Shown: positions 1-10,149 of the stretch, piece by piece
Numbering within the stretch: the stretch's first letter is position 1
How the letters are laid out: every line of letters begins with the position of its first letter
Assembly: GCA_963662175.1 (NCBI GenBank)
Contig: OY759225.1
Coordinates: 496,001 to 560,000, forward strand
Direction of reading: 5' to 3'
DNA length: 64,000 nt
Origin: Aradus depressus
Taxonomy: Eukaryota > Arthropoda > Insecta > Hemiptera > Aradidae
Program-made: the position numbers and the translations under genes
Notes under the pieces: generated by a model
Told to the model about the DNA's origin: nothing
Databases searched by the model: none
The model's input: only the letters and a program-made list of their open reading frames with translations

Positions 1-595
1 GGAAACAACTCAAATATCAGCCAAGAGGGGGGGAGGGATTAGGAGGGAAACAACTCAAATATCAGCCAAGAGGGGGAGAGGGATTAGGAGGGAAACAACT
101 CAAATATCAGCCAAGAGGGGGAGAGGGATTAGGAGGGAAACAACTCAAATATCAGCCAAGAGGGGGGGAGGGATTAGGAGGGACACAACTCAAAAATCAG
201 CCAAGAGGGGGAGAGGGATTAGGAGGGAAACAACTCAAATATCAGCCAAGAGGGGGAGAGGGATTAGGAGGGACACAACTCAAAAATCAGCCAAGAGGGG
301 GAGAGGGATTAGGAGGGAAACAACTCAAATATCAGCCAAGAGGGGGAGAGGGATTAGGAGGGAAACAACTCAAATATCAGCCAAGAGGGGGAGAGGGATT
401 AGGAGGGAAACAACTCAAATATCAGCCAAGAGGGGGAGAGGGATTAGGAGGGACACAACTCAAAAATCAGCCAAGAGGGGGGGGAGGGATTAGGAGGGAA
501 ACAACTCAAATATCAGCCAAGAGGGAGAGAGGGATTAGGAGGGACACAACTCAAATATCAGCCGAGGGTAGAGGGATTAGGAGGGGCACAACTCA
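1..595. repeat. 45-bp minisatellite, cut by window start
   Basis: About 13 head-to-tail copies of a 45-bp unit with core AACTCAAATATCAGCCAAGA followed by a G-rich tract. Copies vary at a few sites (GGAAAC or GGACAC; ATATC or AAATC; G-run length). The last copy passes directly into dispersed repeat R. The unit resembles the G-rich 'ATCGGC..AAG..GGG' part of R, so the array probably grew inside an R copy. It may extend left of the window. Confidence 0.95.
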
Positions 596-850
596 AAAAT
601 CCCAACAACTGCCGATGTAATGAATGTATCGTCACAGAATTTAGTATGAGGATTCAGAAGCCATTAAAATAGTCAACTATTGAGTTTTAGCCCAAACGGT
701 CGATTGAATTCGGAGGGAGAGCAAAACTTAATTGATAAATTCGTGCTGTGGAAGTACATAGCCGGTCATTCACCCACTTTTTTTTTCGTAGTGGAAAGAA
801 AACGTCTGAAAAAAATACGAAATTTTTTTTAACGTTTAAGTTATCTCTAG
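594..850 (+). repeat. dispersed repeat R, copy 1
   Basis: Contains AACTGCCGATGTAATGAATG, then a 'TATCG.CACA.AATTTAGTATGAGGATT' block and an 'AATTGAT.AATTCGT.CTG.GGAAGTACAT' block. The same blocks recur in the same order near 43190-43400, 48120-48400 and 38225-38315. The repeat class is unknown and no protein is encoded. The short reading frame on the opposite strand here is not conserved in other copies. Confidence 0.75.
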
Positions 851-1320
851 TCATAAAAGATAAGTCGATACGGTAGGTTTTTCTTGATGTTTCAAGCGAC
901 AGCCACTGCTGAGACTGCTCGTCCAGAGACAGACATTCGACTGAAAACATGTTGTTTTTCTTTCGAATCACAGAACCATAGAATTGGGTAGCAAGACTGA
1001 GGTGATATCATTTTCATCACTTTTCCTTCTTGGTTCTTCTCACTTTCCCTCTTCTATGTGATTATCCTGTGCTGTTGCTCCTTCCTTCTTTAACAGGAGA
1101 AAGACATCTTCTGTAACTAAAGATTAACTCATTGGTCTAAAAAATTTCGAAAATTATGAATTAAGTCTCGAGACAATTCTCAATTTATTTATTCTGAATT
1201 AAGTTTACTTAATTCTAGATAAAAAAGAACACGCATCTGATATTTTCGCTCTGGTAAGGCCCTTCCCTTCGACCGATACTGCTAGAGGCTAAAGCCTTCG
1301 ATCTGGTAAATTATTATTTT
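851..1320. other. no gene recognised
   Basis: AT-rich sequence with no coding exon, RNA gene or clear repeat visible. Confidence 0.5.
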
Positions 1321-1560
1321 AAAAAGTCGTTGGTGAATCAGCGACAATGTACATCCCCAGAACGAATTAATTAATTAAGTTTTCCCTCCCCCTCCAAAAC
1401 CAGTCGACCGTTTGCCTTAATATTCAATAAATGACTTACATTGGGGCTCCTAAATCCTCATACTATATGCTGTGTCAATGGGGGCAGTTATCAGGGTTTT
1501 TGAATTGAGCCCCCTTCCTTGAACATCTTCCCTTCTACCGTCCTTATGGGGTTTTAAATT
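1320..1560 (-). repeat. dispersed repeat R, copy 2 (reverse)
   Basis: The reverse strand carries the R blocks in the usual order: a G-rich stretch, 'ACTGCC', 'AGTATGAGGATT', 'CCCAATGTAAGTCA', and the 'AATTAATTAATTCGT' plus 'TACATTG' block. It is more diverged than copy 1. Confidence 0.65.
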
Positions 1561-1955
1561 CAAATATGTAATTTTGTGGCGATACATTCATTACACATCC
1601 TGGTATTTTATAAAGCTGGTTATAGAACGAATAATCGCTCAGGAACCGAAATCTATTCCCTGGACTTTTAGAAGAAACAATACCGTTAGTCATGGCTATA
1701 CTGAGGTGTGTAACGAGGTCAGGTTACTGATTCCACCGGTAATGAGATCTGTATACGTTCATATATCCATGCAGTAGTTCTTGAATTAACATTCAAAGTA
1801 CACTGAAGCTGGTCAAGGAGTGTGCAGACTCAGTAAATGAAAGAGTATATGAAAAAAAGACTGCTCTGGGTCCCAGGACATAGGGGAAAGGAAACTAGGA
1901 AACTAATCTAAGGCTTCGGATGACATTGAAAAAAGTGATTGTGTACCTAACATTG
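1561..1955. other. no gene recognised
   Basis: Only short, non-conserved reading frames are present. No repeat shared with the rest of the window was noticed. Confidence 0.45.
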
Positions 1956-2207
1956 TGGGATGGAGGGGGGCGACTGAGTTGACAGCAGGTGCCAACTGTT
2001 AATGTCAACTGCCCTCATGCTCGCCTCAAATAGTGGGGAGTGATGTGGGATGGAGGAGGGCCACTGAGTTGACAGTAGGTGCCAACTGTTACTGTCAACT
2101 GTCCTCATGCTCGCCTCAAATAGTGGGGAGTGATGTGGGGTGGAGGGGGGCGACTGAGTTGACAGTAGGTGCCAACTGTAACTGTCAACGTCCTCATGCT
2201 CGCCTCA
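1956..2207. repeat. 90-bp tandem repeat, about 2.8 copies
   Basis: Units starting TGGGATGGAGG at 1956, 2046 and 2136 share GACTGAGTTGACAG.AGGTGCC and CTCATGCTCGCCTCAAA. The period is 90 bp, so the frame stays open for short peptides, but nothing suggests coding. Confidence 0.9.
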
Positions 2208-2325
2208 AAGATTCGCTAACAAATAGCCTTGTTATACAATTGAGGAGCCGCCAACCAAAAACCGCAACTAAACGCTCCATTGAGCGTAAAACGATTCTAT
2301 TAACAAGAACAAATTGATGAAAACT

Positions 2326-2470
2326 GACATTATTGCAGAGATATTGTGAAATAATTCAAATGGACTTGAAAAATAAAATAAAACTTGTTTATTTGATATA
2401 TTGTCTAATTTCACTAACTATATACATATACATGGGAGTACTTTCGGTATTTCTACCATCCTCAGCCAAA
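2326..2470 (-). repeat. family B repeat, partial, hammerhead-like motif
   Basis: Starts with the family-B block GCAGAGATATTGTGAAA, followed by 'ATATTGTCTA.TTTCAC'. On the reverse strand at 2434-2468 it shows CTGAGGA, a GGTA/TACC hairpin, GAAA, then AGTACT. The same order occurs at 16729-16763, 18003-18037 and, incompletely, 35048-35075. See the finding on hammerhead-like cores. Confidence 0.7.
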
Positions 2471-2479
2471 AGCATAAGA

Positions 2480-3578
2480 GATAAGACGATCCAAATTATT
2501 CTGCCAGGTTTGTTACGTTCCGCTTGCACATCTTCTCTAATTACATGAGCGCTCAGGAGCGATTGGCAACTTTGGAAAATACCAATAATTTATTTATTTA
2601 TTTTAACAAAAATAAAATAATAAAAATTTGTTTTTGGTTTTTATTATTTTATATCCAGTTATTGTTATGATTGTTTATGGTTTGCCATCAATTCATCGCA
2701 TTATATCTATAGCGGACTAAAAGCACCAATGAACGTAACGTTGAAATCCCATTTGAAGAGAATTTATTTATCTTCGTTCCTCGCAAAAAATTGTCTTGTT
2801 TAATTTGATAAAAGGCAGTTTTCAATATTTTCCCTTGTTAGTCCACTATTATTGTTACACGATTATGGTTCATTTTGTGACGAGATATCGATTTAAAAAA
2901 AAAGTGTAATATCTATGTTAGGATTCTTTGAACCAGCTCGGACATGTGACCTACTTTTCTTCCTACCTTGAGTGCGCCGTCCTTCTGAGGGGATGTTAAG
3001 TGTCCGATTTCTGTGCTATGTCAGTTTCTCATAAATGAACCCTGGACTTAGGACTCCTACAATAGAGCTTTCACGGAAGGGAGAAGAGATTTGATTGATA
3101 TATCTCCCTATATCTCTCTATGCATGAATATTAAATTTTTTACTTATAATTCCTCGGTTACCTTCTAGATCGTTGGTCTTCCAAATGAGCCTCCTCCAAT
3201 TGTTGGTCCAGTCCGGGCTGACCTCTTCAGTTGTGTGACCCTCCCTGCCTAGATCGACGGACACTGTGCTCCTCCTGCTCTTCCTCGTGTTCTTGCTCCA
3301 GCATTAACCTCATCTCCTTCAGGTCCGCAATAAACCTGCTCTTCCAAGAGTATCCCTTAGCAGTCTCAGAGGTAAATGCTCACATCGGTTATAATAAGCT
3401 CTTCTTCTTCCCCAGACAATTCGATATTGGGGGCCATGTGGGCTAGGGCGAAGAACTTTGGTTGCATGGACCTACCACGGGCTCGGGTCCCAATCCGTCC
3501 CCAGGGGGAGTTTTATCTCATAGTTCTCCCATGGCCATGGATTTTTTTAAATAGGCCCCTGGTAACCTGTGATGCCAA
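2480..3578. other. no gene recognised
   Basis: AT-rich to about 2900, then mixed composition. A T-rich, CTTCC-rich stretch around 3180-3320 has no recognisable protein in any frame. No tRNA or splice-supported exon was seen. Confidence 0.45.
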
Positions 3579-4145
3579 AATAAAAACGAGCTATACCTCC
3601 TCGCCCTCTAAATATGAGCTACACCTCCTCGCCCTCTAAAAATGAGCTACACCTCCCCGCCCTCTAAAAATGAGCTACACCTCCACGCCCTCTAAAAATG
3701 AGCTACACCTCCCCGCCCTCTAAAAATGAGCTACTCCTCCCCGCCCTCTAAAAATGAGCTACACCTCCCCGCCCTCTAAATATGAGCTACACCTCCACGC
3801 CCTCTAAAAATGAGCTACACCTCCCCGCCCTCTAAACATGAGCTACACCTCCCCACCCTCTAAAAATGAGCTTCACCTCCCCGCCCTCTAAAAATGAGCT
3901 ATACCTCCTCGCCCTCTAAATATGAGCTACACCTACTTCCTCGCCCTCTAAAAATGAGCTACACCTCCCCGCCCTCTAAAAATGAGCTACACCTCCCCCC
4001 CCCCCCCCTCTAAATATGAGCTAAACCTCCCCGCCCTCTAAAAATGAGCTACACCTTCCCACCCTCTAAAAATGAGCTTCACCTCCCCGCCCTCTAAAAA
4101 TGAGCTACACCTCCCCGCCCTCTAAAAATGAACTACACCTCCCCA
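3579..4145. repeat. 28-bp minisatellite, about 20 copies
   Basis: Repeated unit AAAATGAGCTACACCTCC followed by CCGCCCTCT, period 28 bp. Point variants include TATGAGCT and CTCCACGCC, and one copy is expanded by a run of C (about 3993-4006). The array ends at AACTACACCTCCCCAAAC. Confidence 0.95.
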
Positions 4146-5570
4146 AACATTTCCATGAGGGTGGGCAGTTATGAAATCTGTCAAAATGTAGATGTTGAGT
4201 TTCTACCCAGAATCTAAAAAAGTCATCAATGTCTGTATGTCTCTCAACACAATTAGTCATTAGACTAGACACTATCATAATATAAATCAACAACATTTTT
4301 ATATGTGAATCGATAAGGACGACAACTATTAATTTTCCGGTCCGATTTGACAGAGAGTGGAGCTTAATTCATAGACATAATCGTCGCTGTTGGTGCGAAA
4401 TTGTGTGTCAAAAACACCCATCTTTTTAGGGGAGAGAAAAAACATATTTATTTCATTTGGGTTAGGACTATTTTTCGATACTTCAAATTTTGACAGTGCA
4501 GGATGAGAGTTACTCCTGTGTATAGAGCAAACATGGGCAACCTTCAATCAGTTCCGCTCTTTTCATTATATTTCCTTTTTACTCTGTGTATTTTTTTTCT
4601 TTTCATTCTCCAATCGGTCTCGCTCATTTCACTTTCTTTCGAGAGGAGTGTCCCGCCTCCAGGCCTGCAACTGCCCCAGCGGGGAGGGAGCTGGAGTAGG
4701 AACGAAAAGAGGGGAAAAGTGTTGGGGTGGCCTGGAGAGGAGTGTAGTCTAGTGAGGTGGACTTTCTACGGGGAGAAAGTGTGCCGAGCCCCGGATTCCG
4801 CGCCCCACTTCCGAAGGTACGCCACCTGTCCAACCGGATACATGACCACCACCCATTAGCCACCAACTCTAGTCCATCCACATCCTCCAGGCCAGAGTAA
4901 ACAACATCTCGGATTATTCAAACCAGTCAGGTGTTATTTCGAGGATTGCTTACCTCCCGAGTAGAAAATTATATCTAAGATCTTCTGGAAAAGCCTTGAA
5001 GAGAGAGAACTACATGAATAGAGAGGAAGATTATCCTGGGTGAGAGTTGTAGAGGAGTGCCAAGCCTGAAGATAGTGAGGCTCCCAGCAGACTCCTCCAG
5101 GACAGACCAGTCTAGGCCTAGAATCCATACCAATGCCAAGTTTGAGGAGCTATGACTGTTTGCAGGCACGAATCCAGGGGTATATGGGGCGATCGTCCCC
5201 CCAAGACTTTTAGATTTGTGATTTTTTTAGGATTTTAGGGACATATTATGGAAACAAAGTAGATGAAGTTTCATTTATAATCTTCTTCACTTTATAATTT
5301 TACTTGAATAATCTCGTAGCGGGAGTCAGATATATGTGATTAATGAAATTTAAGTTAATCTAATTATTTTTGATAACGCACGTTCCATTAATTAAGAAAA
5401 AGGACTGTACATTCGAGACGTAACACACTGTCATATATTTGCGTACATTTATTAGGAACAAAATAGTATCAATAAATGTTTATAAATATGATCAGTTACT
5501 AAAATTTGACATTAATAATTCCTTAATTCTTTATAAGCAACTAAAAAGTTATATTTACTTAAATACATAA
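4146..5570. other. no recognised gene; GC-rich patch 4630-4890
   Basis: The segment 4630-4890 is clearly richer in G+C than its surroundings and is open for about 80 to 118 codons on both strands. No frame resembles a known domain. It could be a non-coding first exon or promoter-proximal island of the gene at 13152, or a decayed repeat. The stretch 5165-5240 (CCAGGGGTATATGGGGCGAT) resembles 24890-24960 and may be a transposon end. Confidence 0.4.
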
Positions 5571-5584
5571 ATTTATATGTATTA

Positions 5585-5861
5585 ACAACTTCTAAGTTGA
5601 GGAACGCGGACATATTGTGGAAACTTGTAATAAATGAATAAAACAAACTTATTTTTGAAATATTGTCTATTCCACTAAAGATATATATATACAACTACCG
5701 GTTTCGGCTTTATACCATCGTCAGGTCTAGTTGTGAACTAAATTCGTTTTTAGTTCACAGCTAGACCTGACTGACGATGGTATAAAGCCGAAACCGGTAG
5801 TTGTATATATATATATCTTTAGTGGAATAGACAATATTTCAAAAATAAGTTTGTTTTATTT
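5585..5861. mobile_element. family A palindromic insertion, 14-bp TSD
   Basis: A discrete 277-bp insertion flanked by the 14-bp direct repeat ATTTATATGTATTA (5571-5584 and 5862-5875). It begins with a 46-nt head (ACTTCTAAGTTGAGGAACG...). Most of the rest is a near-perfect inverted repeat: about 5637-5745 is the reverse complement of about 5753-5861. Each arm carries a hammerhead-like core (CTGACGA, hairpin, GAAA, ACCGGT) and the tail GTGGAATAGACAATATTTCA. A short version of the same element, 120 bp, sits at 15875. Target duplications of 12-14 bp suggest retroposition. Penelope-like origin is inferred. Confidence 0.85.
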
Positions 5862-5876
5862 ATTTATATGTATTAG

Positions 5877-7767
5877 TTTTATATAATTTATTCACTTCAC
5901 TGTGAAATGAAATTTTTTTTAGAACTTTTTCTATTGAATATTGTTTTTAGGGTTTTGTAAGTCAAAGAAGGCCAAAAAACTTATCGTCTTATTTGAAGGG
6001 ACGAATCATATGAAAGAGGATAAAACGTTGGTGATAAGAATATTTGTTTTCATAATTTGGGAGTCATTTAAAGACGGATCCTAACATCACAAACCTGTTG
6101 CTAGGAGATTGCGAGCGTCCGAGTTCCATCGATGGTTGTTTGGTACAAGAAGGACGCTGTCGACAGCCTGTCTCTATTAACCAAAGCAGTCGAAGTGACT
6201 AAATTATAAAAAAATACATAAATCCGAAATAGTAGGTATACAAAACCCTTTATCGTGTCGACAATGATGAGCACACTTGACTGTCATATATTTTTTAAAA
6301 TCTTAATTAGGGAGATTCCCAGTCTGCTAAAATGGCGTACAGTATTTCGAGTTGATGAGGTACTAAATTACACAATTATCCCTGTTACTTTCTCTTTCCA
6401 ATTCTACTTCTTTTATGGGACCAGCGCAATAAAAATGCGATTCTAGAATGATCTGATTTTCATTTCTTTGAAATAAATCAATTTGGCTTTAGCATAACAC
6501 TAAAAACATTGGTAATAATTTGTTTCAAATAAAAAATCACGATAGTTCTTACTTTCTATATTTTATTGACCATCAAACGTTTTGGTATATTTATAGAAAG
6601 CTATGTTTTAACAGTGAACGCTAATAGTCATCGTAGTCAATCCGTAAAAAAAAAAGTCTTAACATTTGTGATTCTCTAGAAAATCTATAAATTTAGTCGC
6701 TGAAGAAAACCATTAAAAAAAAAAAAACTAGTCTAGTCTGATAGCTTTAAGTAATTTCAGAGATGTTTAGCGTGTAATCACTCGTATTCATGAAGTACAT
6801 CACAGTTATGCGCCCCAAGAAATAAAACGATGAGCATTTCAGGTAGATGGAGGTTTCAAATCAAATAGAACCAATTAATCACGTATTCTTCGAAGCGAGC
6901 TCTGTGCAAGGCAAATGCGAGCGAAGCTAGCTCCTAAAGGTCCAGGGGGCGGAACCTTTAGTAAGAAATAAAAATCCCTTATGAAGCCCTGTTTATTGGT
7001 TGCTAGGACTTTCCTCATGCAAGGAAACATAACTCGTGACTTATATTCAGATTAGTGGAACGAGGCAGAACTAGAGCAACCTCCCCAAAGCTAGATATTT
7101 CCTATTCTAGACAGAGTTCAGAAAATATTCATTCCTTGACCTCCTAGTGACTTTCTAGTTCAACATTCTACGTACCTATGTGCTGCAGTGGCCCCCAAAA
7201 ATTCTACGACCTAGGCCCCAGATTCCTCTGGGATGCCTTGGTTCTAGTAGGCTCGATGAGAAAAATACATCAAGAGATGGTAGTGAGGAAGGATTCTGTT
7301 CTGTGGACTCATTTCACTCGGACCTCCCACTTAGCCGAAGAATCTATCCTAAATTCTCCCGGTCCGATTTCTCTCAAAAATGAATGAAACAGCAACTAGT
7401 CCCCATCGACAAGCACAAAGCCGCCGCTGACACACCGTCATCTCCATGCTCTGTCACAACTCTTCTTTCCAATGACTTTTTATTTGTTTCCTATTCTCCT
7501 TTCTGGGTAAAGGGATTTTTTCTTTCTCAATTTTTTCTTAATATCTTCTGTATTGGCGCGTCATAGTTAATTCATTAACTCTTGACTTATTGGAATTTTC
7601 AGAAGATTGGATAGCTTGAATAAATGTATATTTTTCTCACTTTATTAATTTATTTTATTTGTCGAAGGGACCAGTAATAAGAATATTCCTGGGGCTTTAT
7701 TTGAATATTGGTGAACTTTATTAGAATAAATTGACTAAATACATACTATAATGTCTCAAAGAAATTA
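5877..7767. other. no gene recognised
   Basis: AT-rich, with no supported exon. The small frames at 6255-6446 and 7178-7566 lack recognisable domains and splice context. Confidence 0.45.
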
Positions 7768-7849
7768 GTAATATGGCTGAGAAAGGCGCCATTCAAGTTG
7801 AGGACTTTGTAATATGGCTGAGAAAGGCGCTGTTCAAGTTGAGGACTTT
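7768..7849. repeat. 41-bp tandem duplication
   Basis: Two adjacent copies of AATATGGCTGAGAAAGGCGC plus 'TTCAAGTTGAGGACTTT', period 41 bp, differing at about two bases. Confidence 0.85.
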
Positions 7850-7852
7850 CGA

Positions 7853-8030
7853 TACGAAGTATAGGGGAAGTTATGTAATCAATCAAAAATTCAGTACAGA
7901 GTTTTCATCGGAATTGCATGTTTCCGACGATCCCAAATAAGAGAACTGTTTGTGTGTCTGTGAACACGATAACTCACGAAAAATTTGGTGTAAATCTGAG
8001 ATGCGTCAGATAAAGTTGTAACGCGCAAAT
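7853..8030 (+). repeat. dispersed repeat R, 5'-type segment
   Basis: The order 'GTATAGGGGAAGTTATGTAATC', 'AGAGTTTTCATCGGAATT', 'TTTCCGAC' and 'GTGAACACGATAACTC' is shared with 51540-51690, 37994-38060 and 42690-42750. It probably represents the upstream part of repeat R. Confidence 0.6.
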
Positions 8031-9110
8031 ATACCCAAAGGTTCGTTCGGTCAATAATTGAAGAGGTCCATAGACACCGTGTGACTACCTGTTATGGTTT
8101 AGCTAATTACCTGTTATTATATGATAGTAATGGTGGCCTTGATCTGAGTATCGTGGGACCCTGAACTATGACGGGCAGGGCCACTGGGAGATGTCCCAGT
8201 TTTGGGCACCGTCCCTACCCATATCCAGTGTTCCGTGAGAAAGTGGGACGTGGCCTTGAACACAACCCACTATCTCCGAGCTCTGACTTTCTCCTCCTGT
8301 TCGAGGGGCTTATACACCTACGATAAAAACTCTCCATTTTTCTTCTTTTTTTACTTTTCTTTAGTGGGAAAGTTATGTAACTAAGACGAAAATTCGAATT
8401 GTAGTGGTTTCTTGGATAACATCCCAAAGATATATGACTTTCTCCTGTCAAGTTAAGGCACATTCACATCTACGAAACATTAATCCATTTTGTCTTCCTT
8501 TCTCTGCCTTTTTTACTGCTGAAATCCAAGAAATAGACCCTTTGAGAGTTTAGAAAACCATGGGATTTTCCTGAATAATCCATACATACTGCCCGACCCA
8601 ACGAAAATTATGAAGGGCGAAAACATGAGAAAAAAAAAGTTTATGACAATCAAGTTTAATGGCATATAAAAGCTTACCTACTGGGAGTTTATTTTATTTT
8701 TTTTTTTTAGAAAATTTATATTGGAACTCTGGGGCGGTTCAAAATTTTAAAAATCGTCTTTTGGTTGTTCCCACCCCTTAGGACCTCAAAGAACATGAGA
8801 AAATCGAGCAAAAGAAAGAAAGGACTGAATAGAATCGGACTATATTTTTTGCTTACTTTCAAATTTTGCAACAACAATATGGAGGGGGGGGGGGGGGGGG
8901 GTGTGTATAAAGAAGGACGTTTTGTTTTTTATCAATGGGATCACAGGTAGTTGCCTTAATAATTCATAATCACGAAACCTGCTGGATAGGGGGAGGGTGG
9001 GGGGGGGGGGGGGGGGGCATAAAGTACCTACGTAACACTATTATCGAAAATGTAACTAAACTAGAACTATATTCTGTCATTCTTTTTAATAAAATATGTA
9101 CATCGATGAG
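8031..9110. other. no gene; two long G-runs
   Basis: No exon recognised. G-homopolymers of about 18-20 nt lie at 8881-8900 and 8999-9017. Such G-tracts also occur at 24905-24924, 43141-43157 and 44625-44641. Confidence 0.5.
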
Positions 9111-9440
9111 AGGAGAGCGATACCTCAGTGGTATGCGTGCTTGCTTACTGAGCTCAAGATCGTGGGTTCGAAACCTGGCCAAGGCCTTTAGGTTTTTATC
9201 TGGAAGGTGAAAAACCCTTGAGCACGTCGTCCTTTGGATGGGACGTTAAGCTATGATCCGGCTTGTACGATGTCAGGTACTCAAGAAAGATCCCTATCCT
9301 AGGTGAATAAACCTGGGTAGGCAAAATGTACACCCAGAGTAGAGGCGGGCTCATGTCCACCAGAGTGACGGAAGCGCGTTCTGTTAGTAGGCGATATGAC
9401 CTCGTAGTTAAAGCCCGGACATGAGTGAAAATAACTAACG
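9110..9440 (+). mobile_element. SINE-1, tRNA-derived, copy 1
   Basis: The head is tRNA-like, with box A TACCTCAGTGG and box B GGGTTCGAAAC. It is followed by TTTATCTGGAAGGT, a central block CTTTGGATGGGACGTTAAGC, 'TGTACGATGTCAGGTACTC', and a tail GGGCTCATGTCCACCAGAGT ending in AATAACTAAC. The same order is seen in at least six other copies here. The family is about 315-345 bp long and non-coding. Confidence 0.85.
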
Positions 9441-9914
9441 AAGTAGTGTACATTGAATTGCTCACACTTAGCAAAGACAGATAGGTGTACAGAAATACAT
9501 AGACAGTTCTGTTCAGTTTTTAATTAAATAATCTGCGTACATACCAAAAGTATTAACATTGACCCTTGCTAAGATGTCCACTCTCACTTTCCAGGCTGTT
9601 TCGCAAAGGAGAACTGCCAACGAAAGTGAGGCTAATAAAATATCTGAACGAAGTGAATGCCCAATTTGTCGAATGGAGAGTCGTAAATCCGAGTTTAGCG
9701 GAATATTTTCCGTGACAGCCTTTCGTTGGTCTGAACAAAACTTGAACGAATAATTATTTTTAATAAACTGCAGGTTAGGCGATTTTAGAAATAAGTTGAG
9801 ATTTTTAATGATTTTGAGACATTAGAGTGGGGTGTCACTTTACCACCACCCTCGTTAAATAAGAATAAATAAAACTTTCGGGTGCTCATAAATAAAAATA
9901 CCCAATACCTTTAA
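9441..9914. other. no gene recognised
   Basis: Contains overlapping 60-codon frames on both strands at 9553-9753 with no recognisable domain. Confidence 0.4.
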
Positions 9915-9916
9915 AG

Positions 9917-9980
<64 letters not shown>
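9917..9980. repeat. (TA)n microsatellite
   Basis: About 32 uninterrupted TA dinucleotides. Confidence 0.97.
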
Positions 9981-10149
9981 AAACCTACCTGCTACCGGGG
10001 AAGTGGAATATTAGTGGATTACTAAAAAATTTAAATATTAATTTATCGAGCAAAAGTTAATTGAATAAATATTAAAATATATCGCGACTTTAAAACGAAA
10101 TATTGCCTGAACAACCTTCCACTTCCTCAATATCAGAGTAGCTTCAAGA

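Noticed and set aside
1..595. Insect telomeric TTAGG repeat
   Set aside because: ATTAGGAGGG occurs once per 45-bp unit, not as tandem TTAGG; it is part of the minisatellite.
4503..4881. 118- and 85-codon overlapping frames as genes
   Set aside because: No recognisable domain, no splice support, and both strands are open only because the patch is GC-rich.
9110..9190. tRNA gene at the start of SINE-1
   Set aside because: The tRNA-like part is always followed by the same 250 bp and flanked by target duplications, so it is a SINE.
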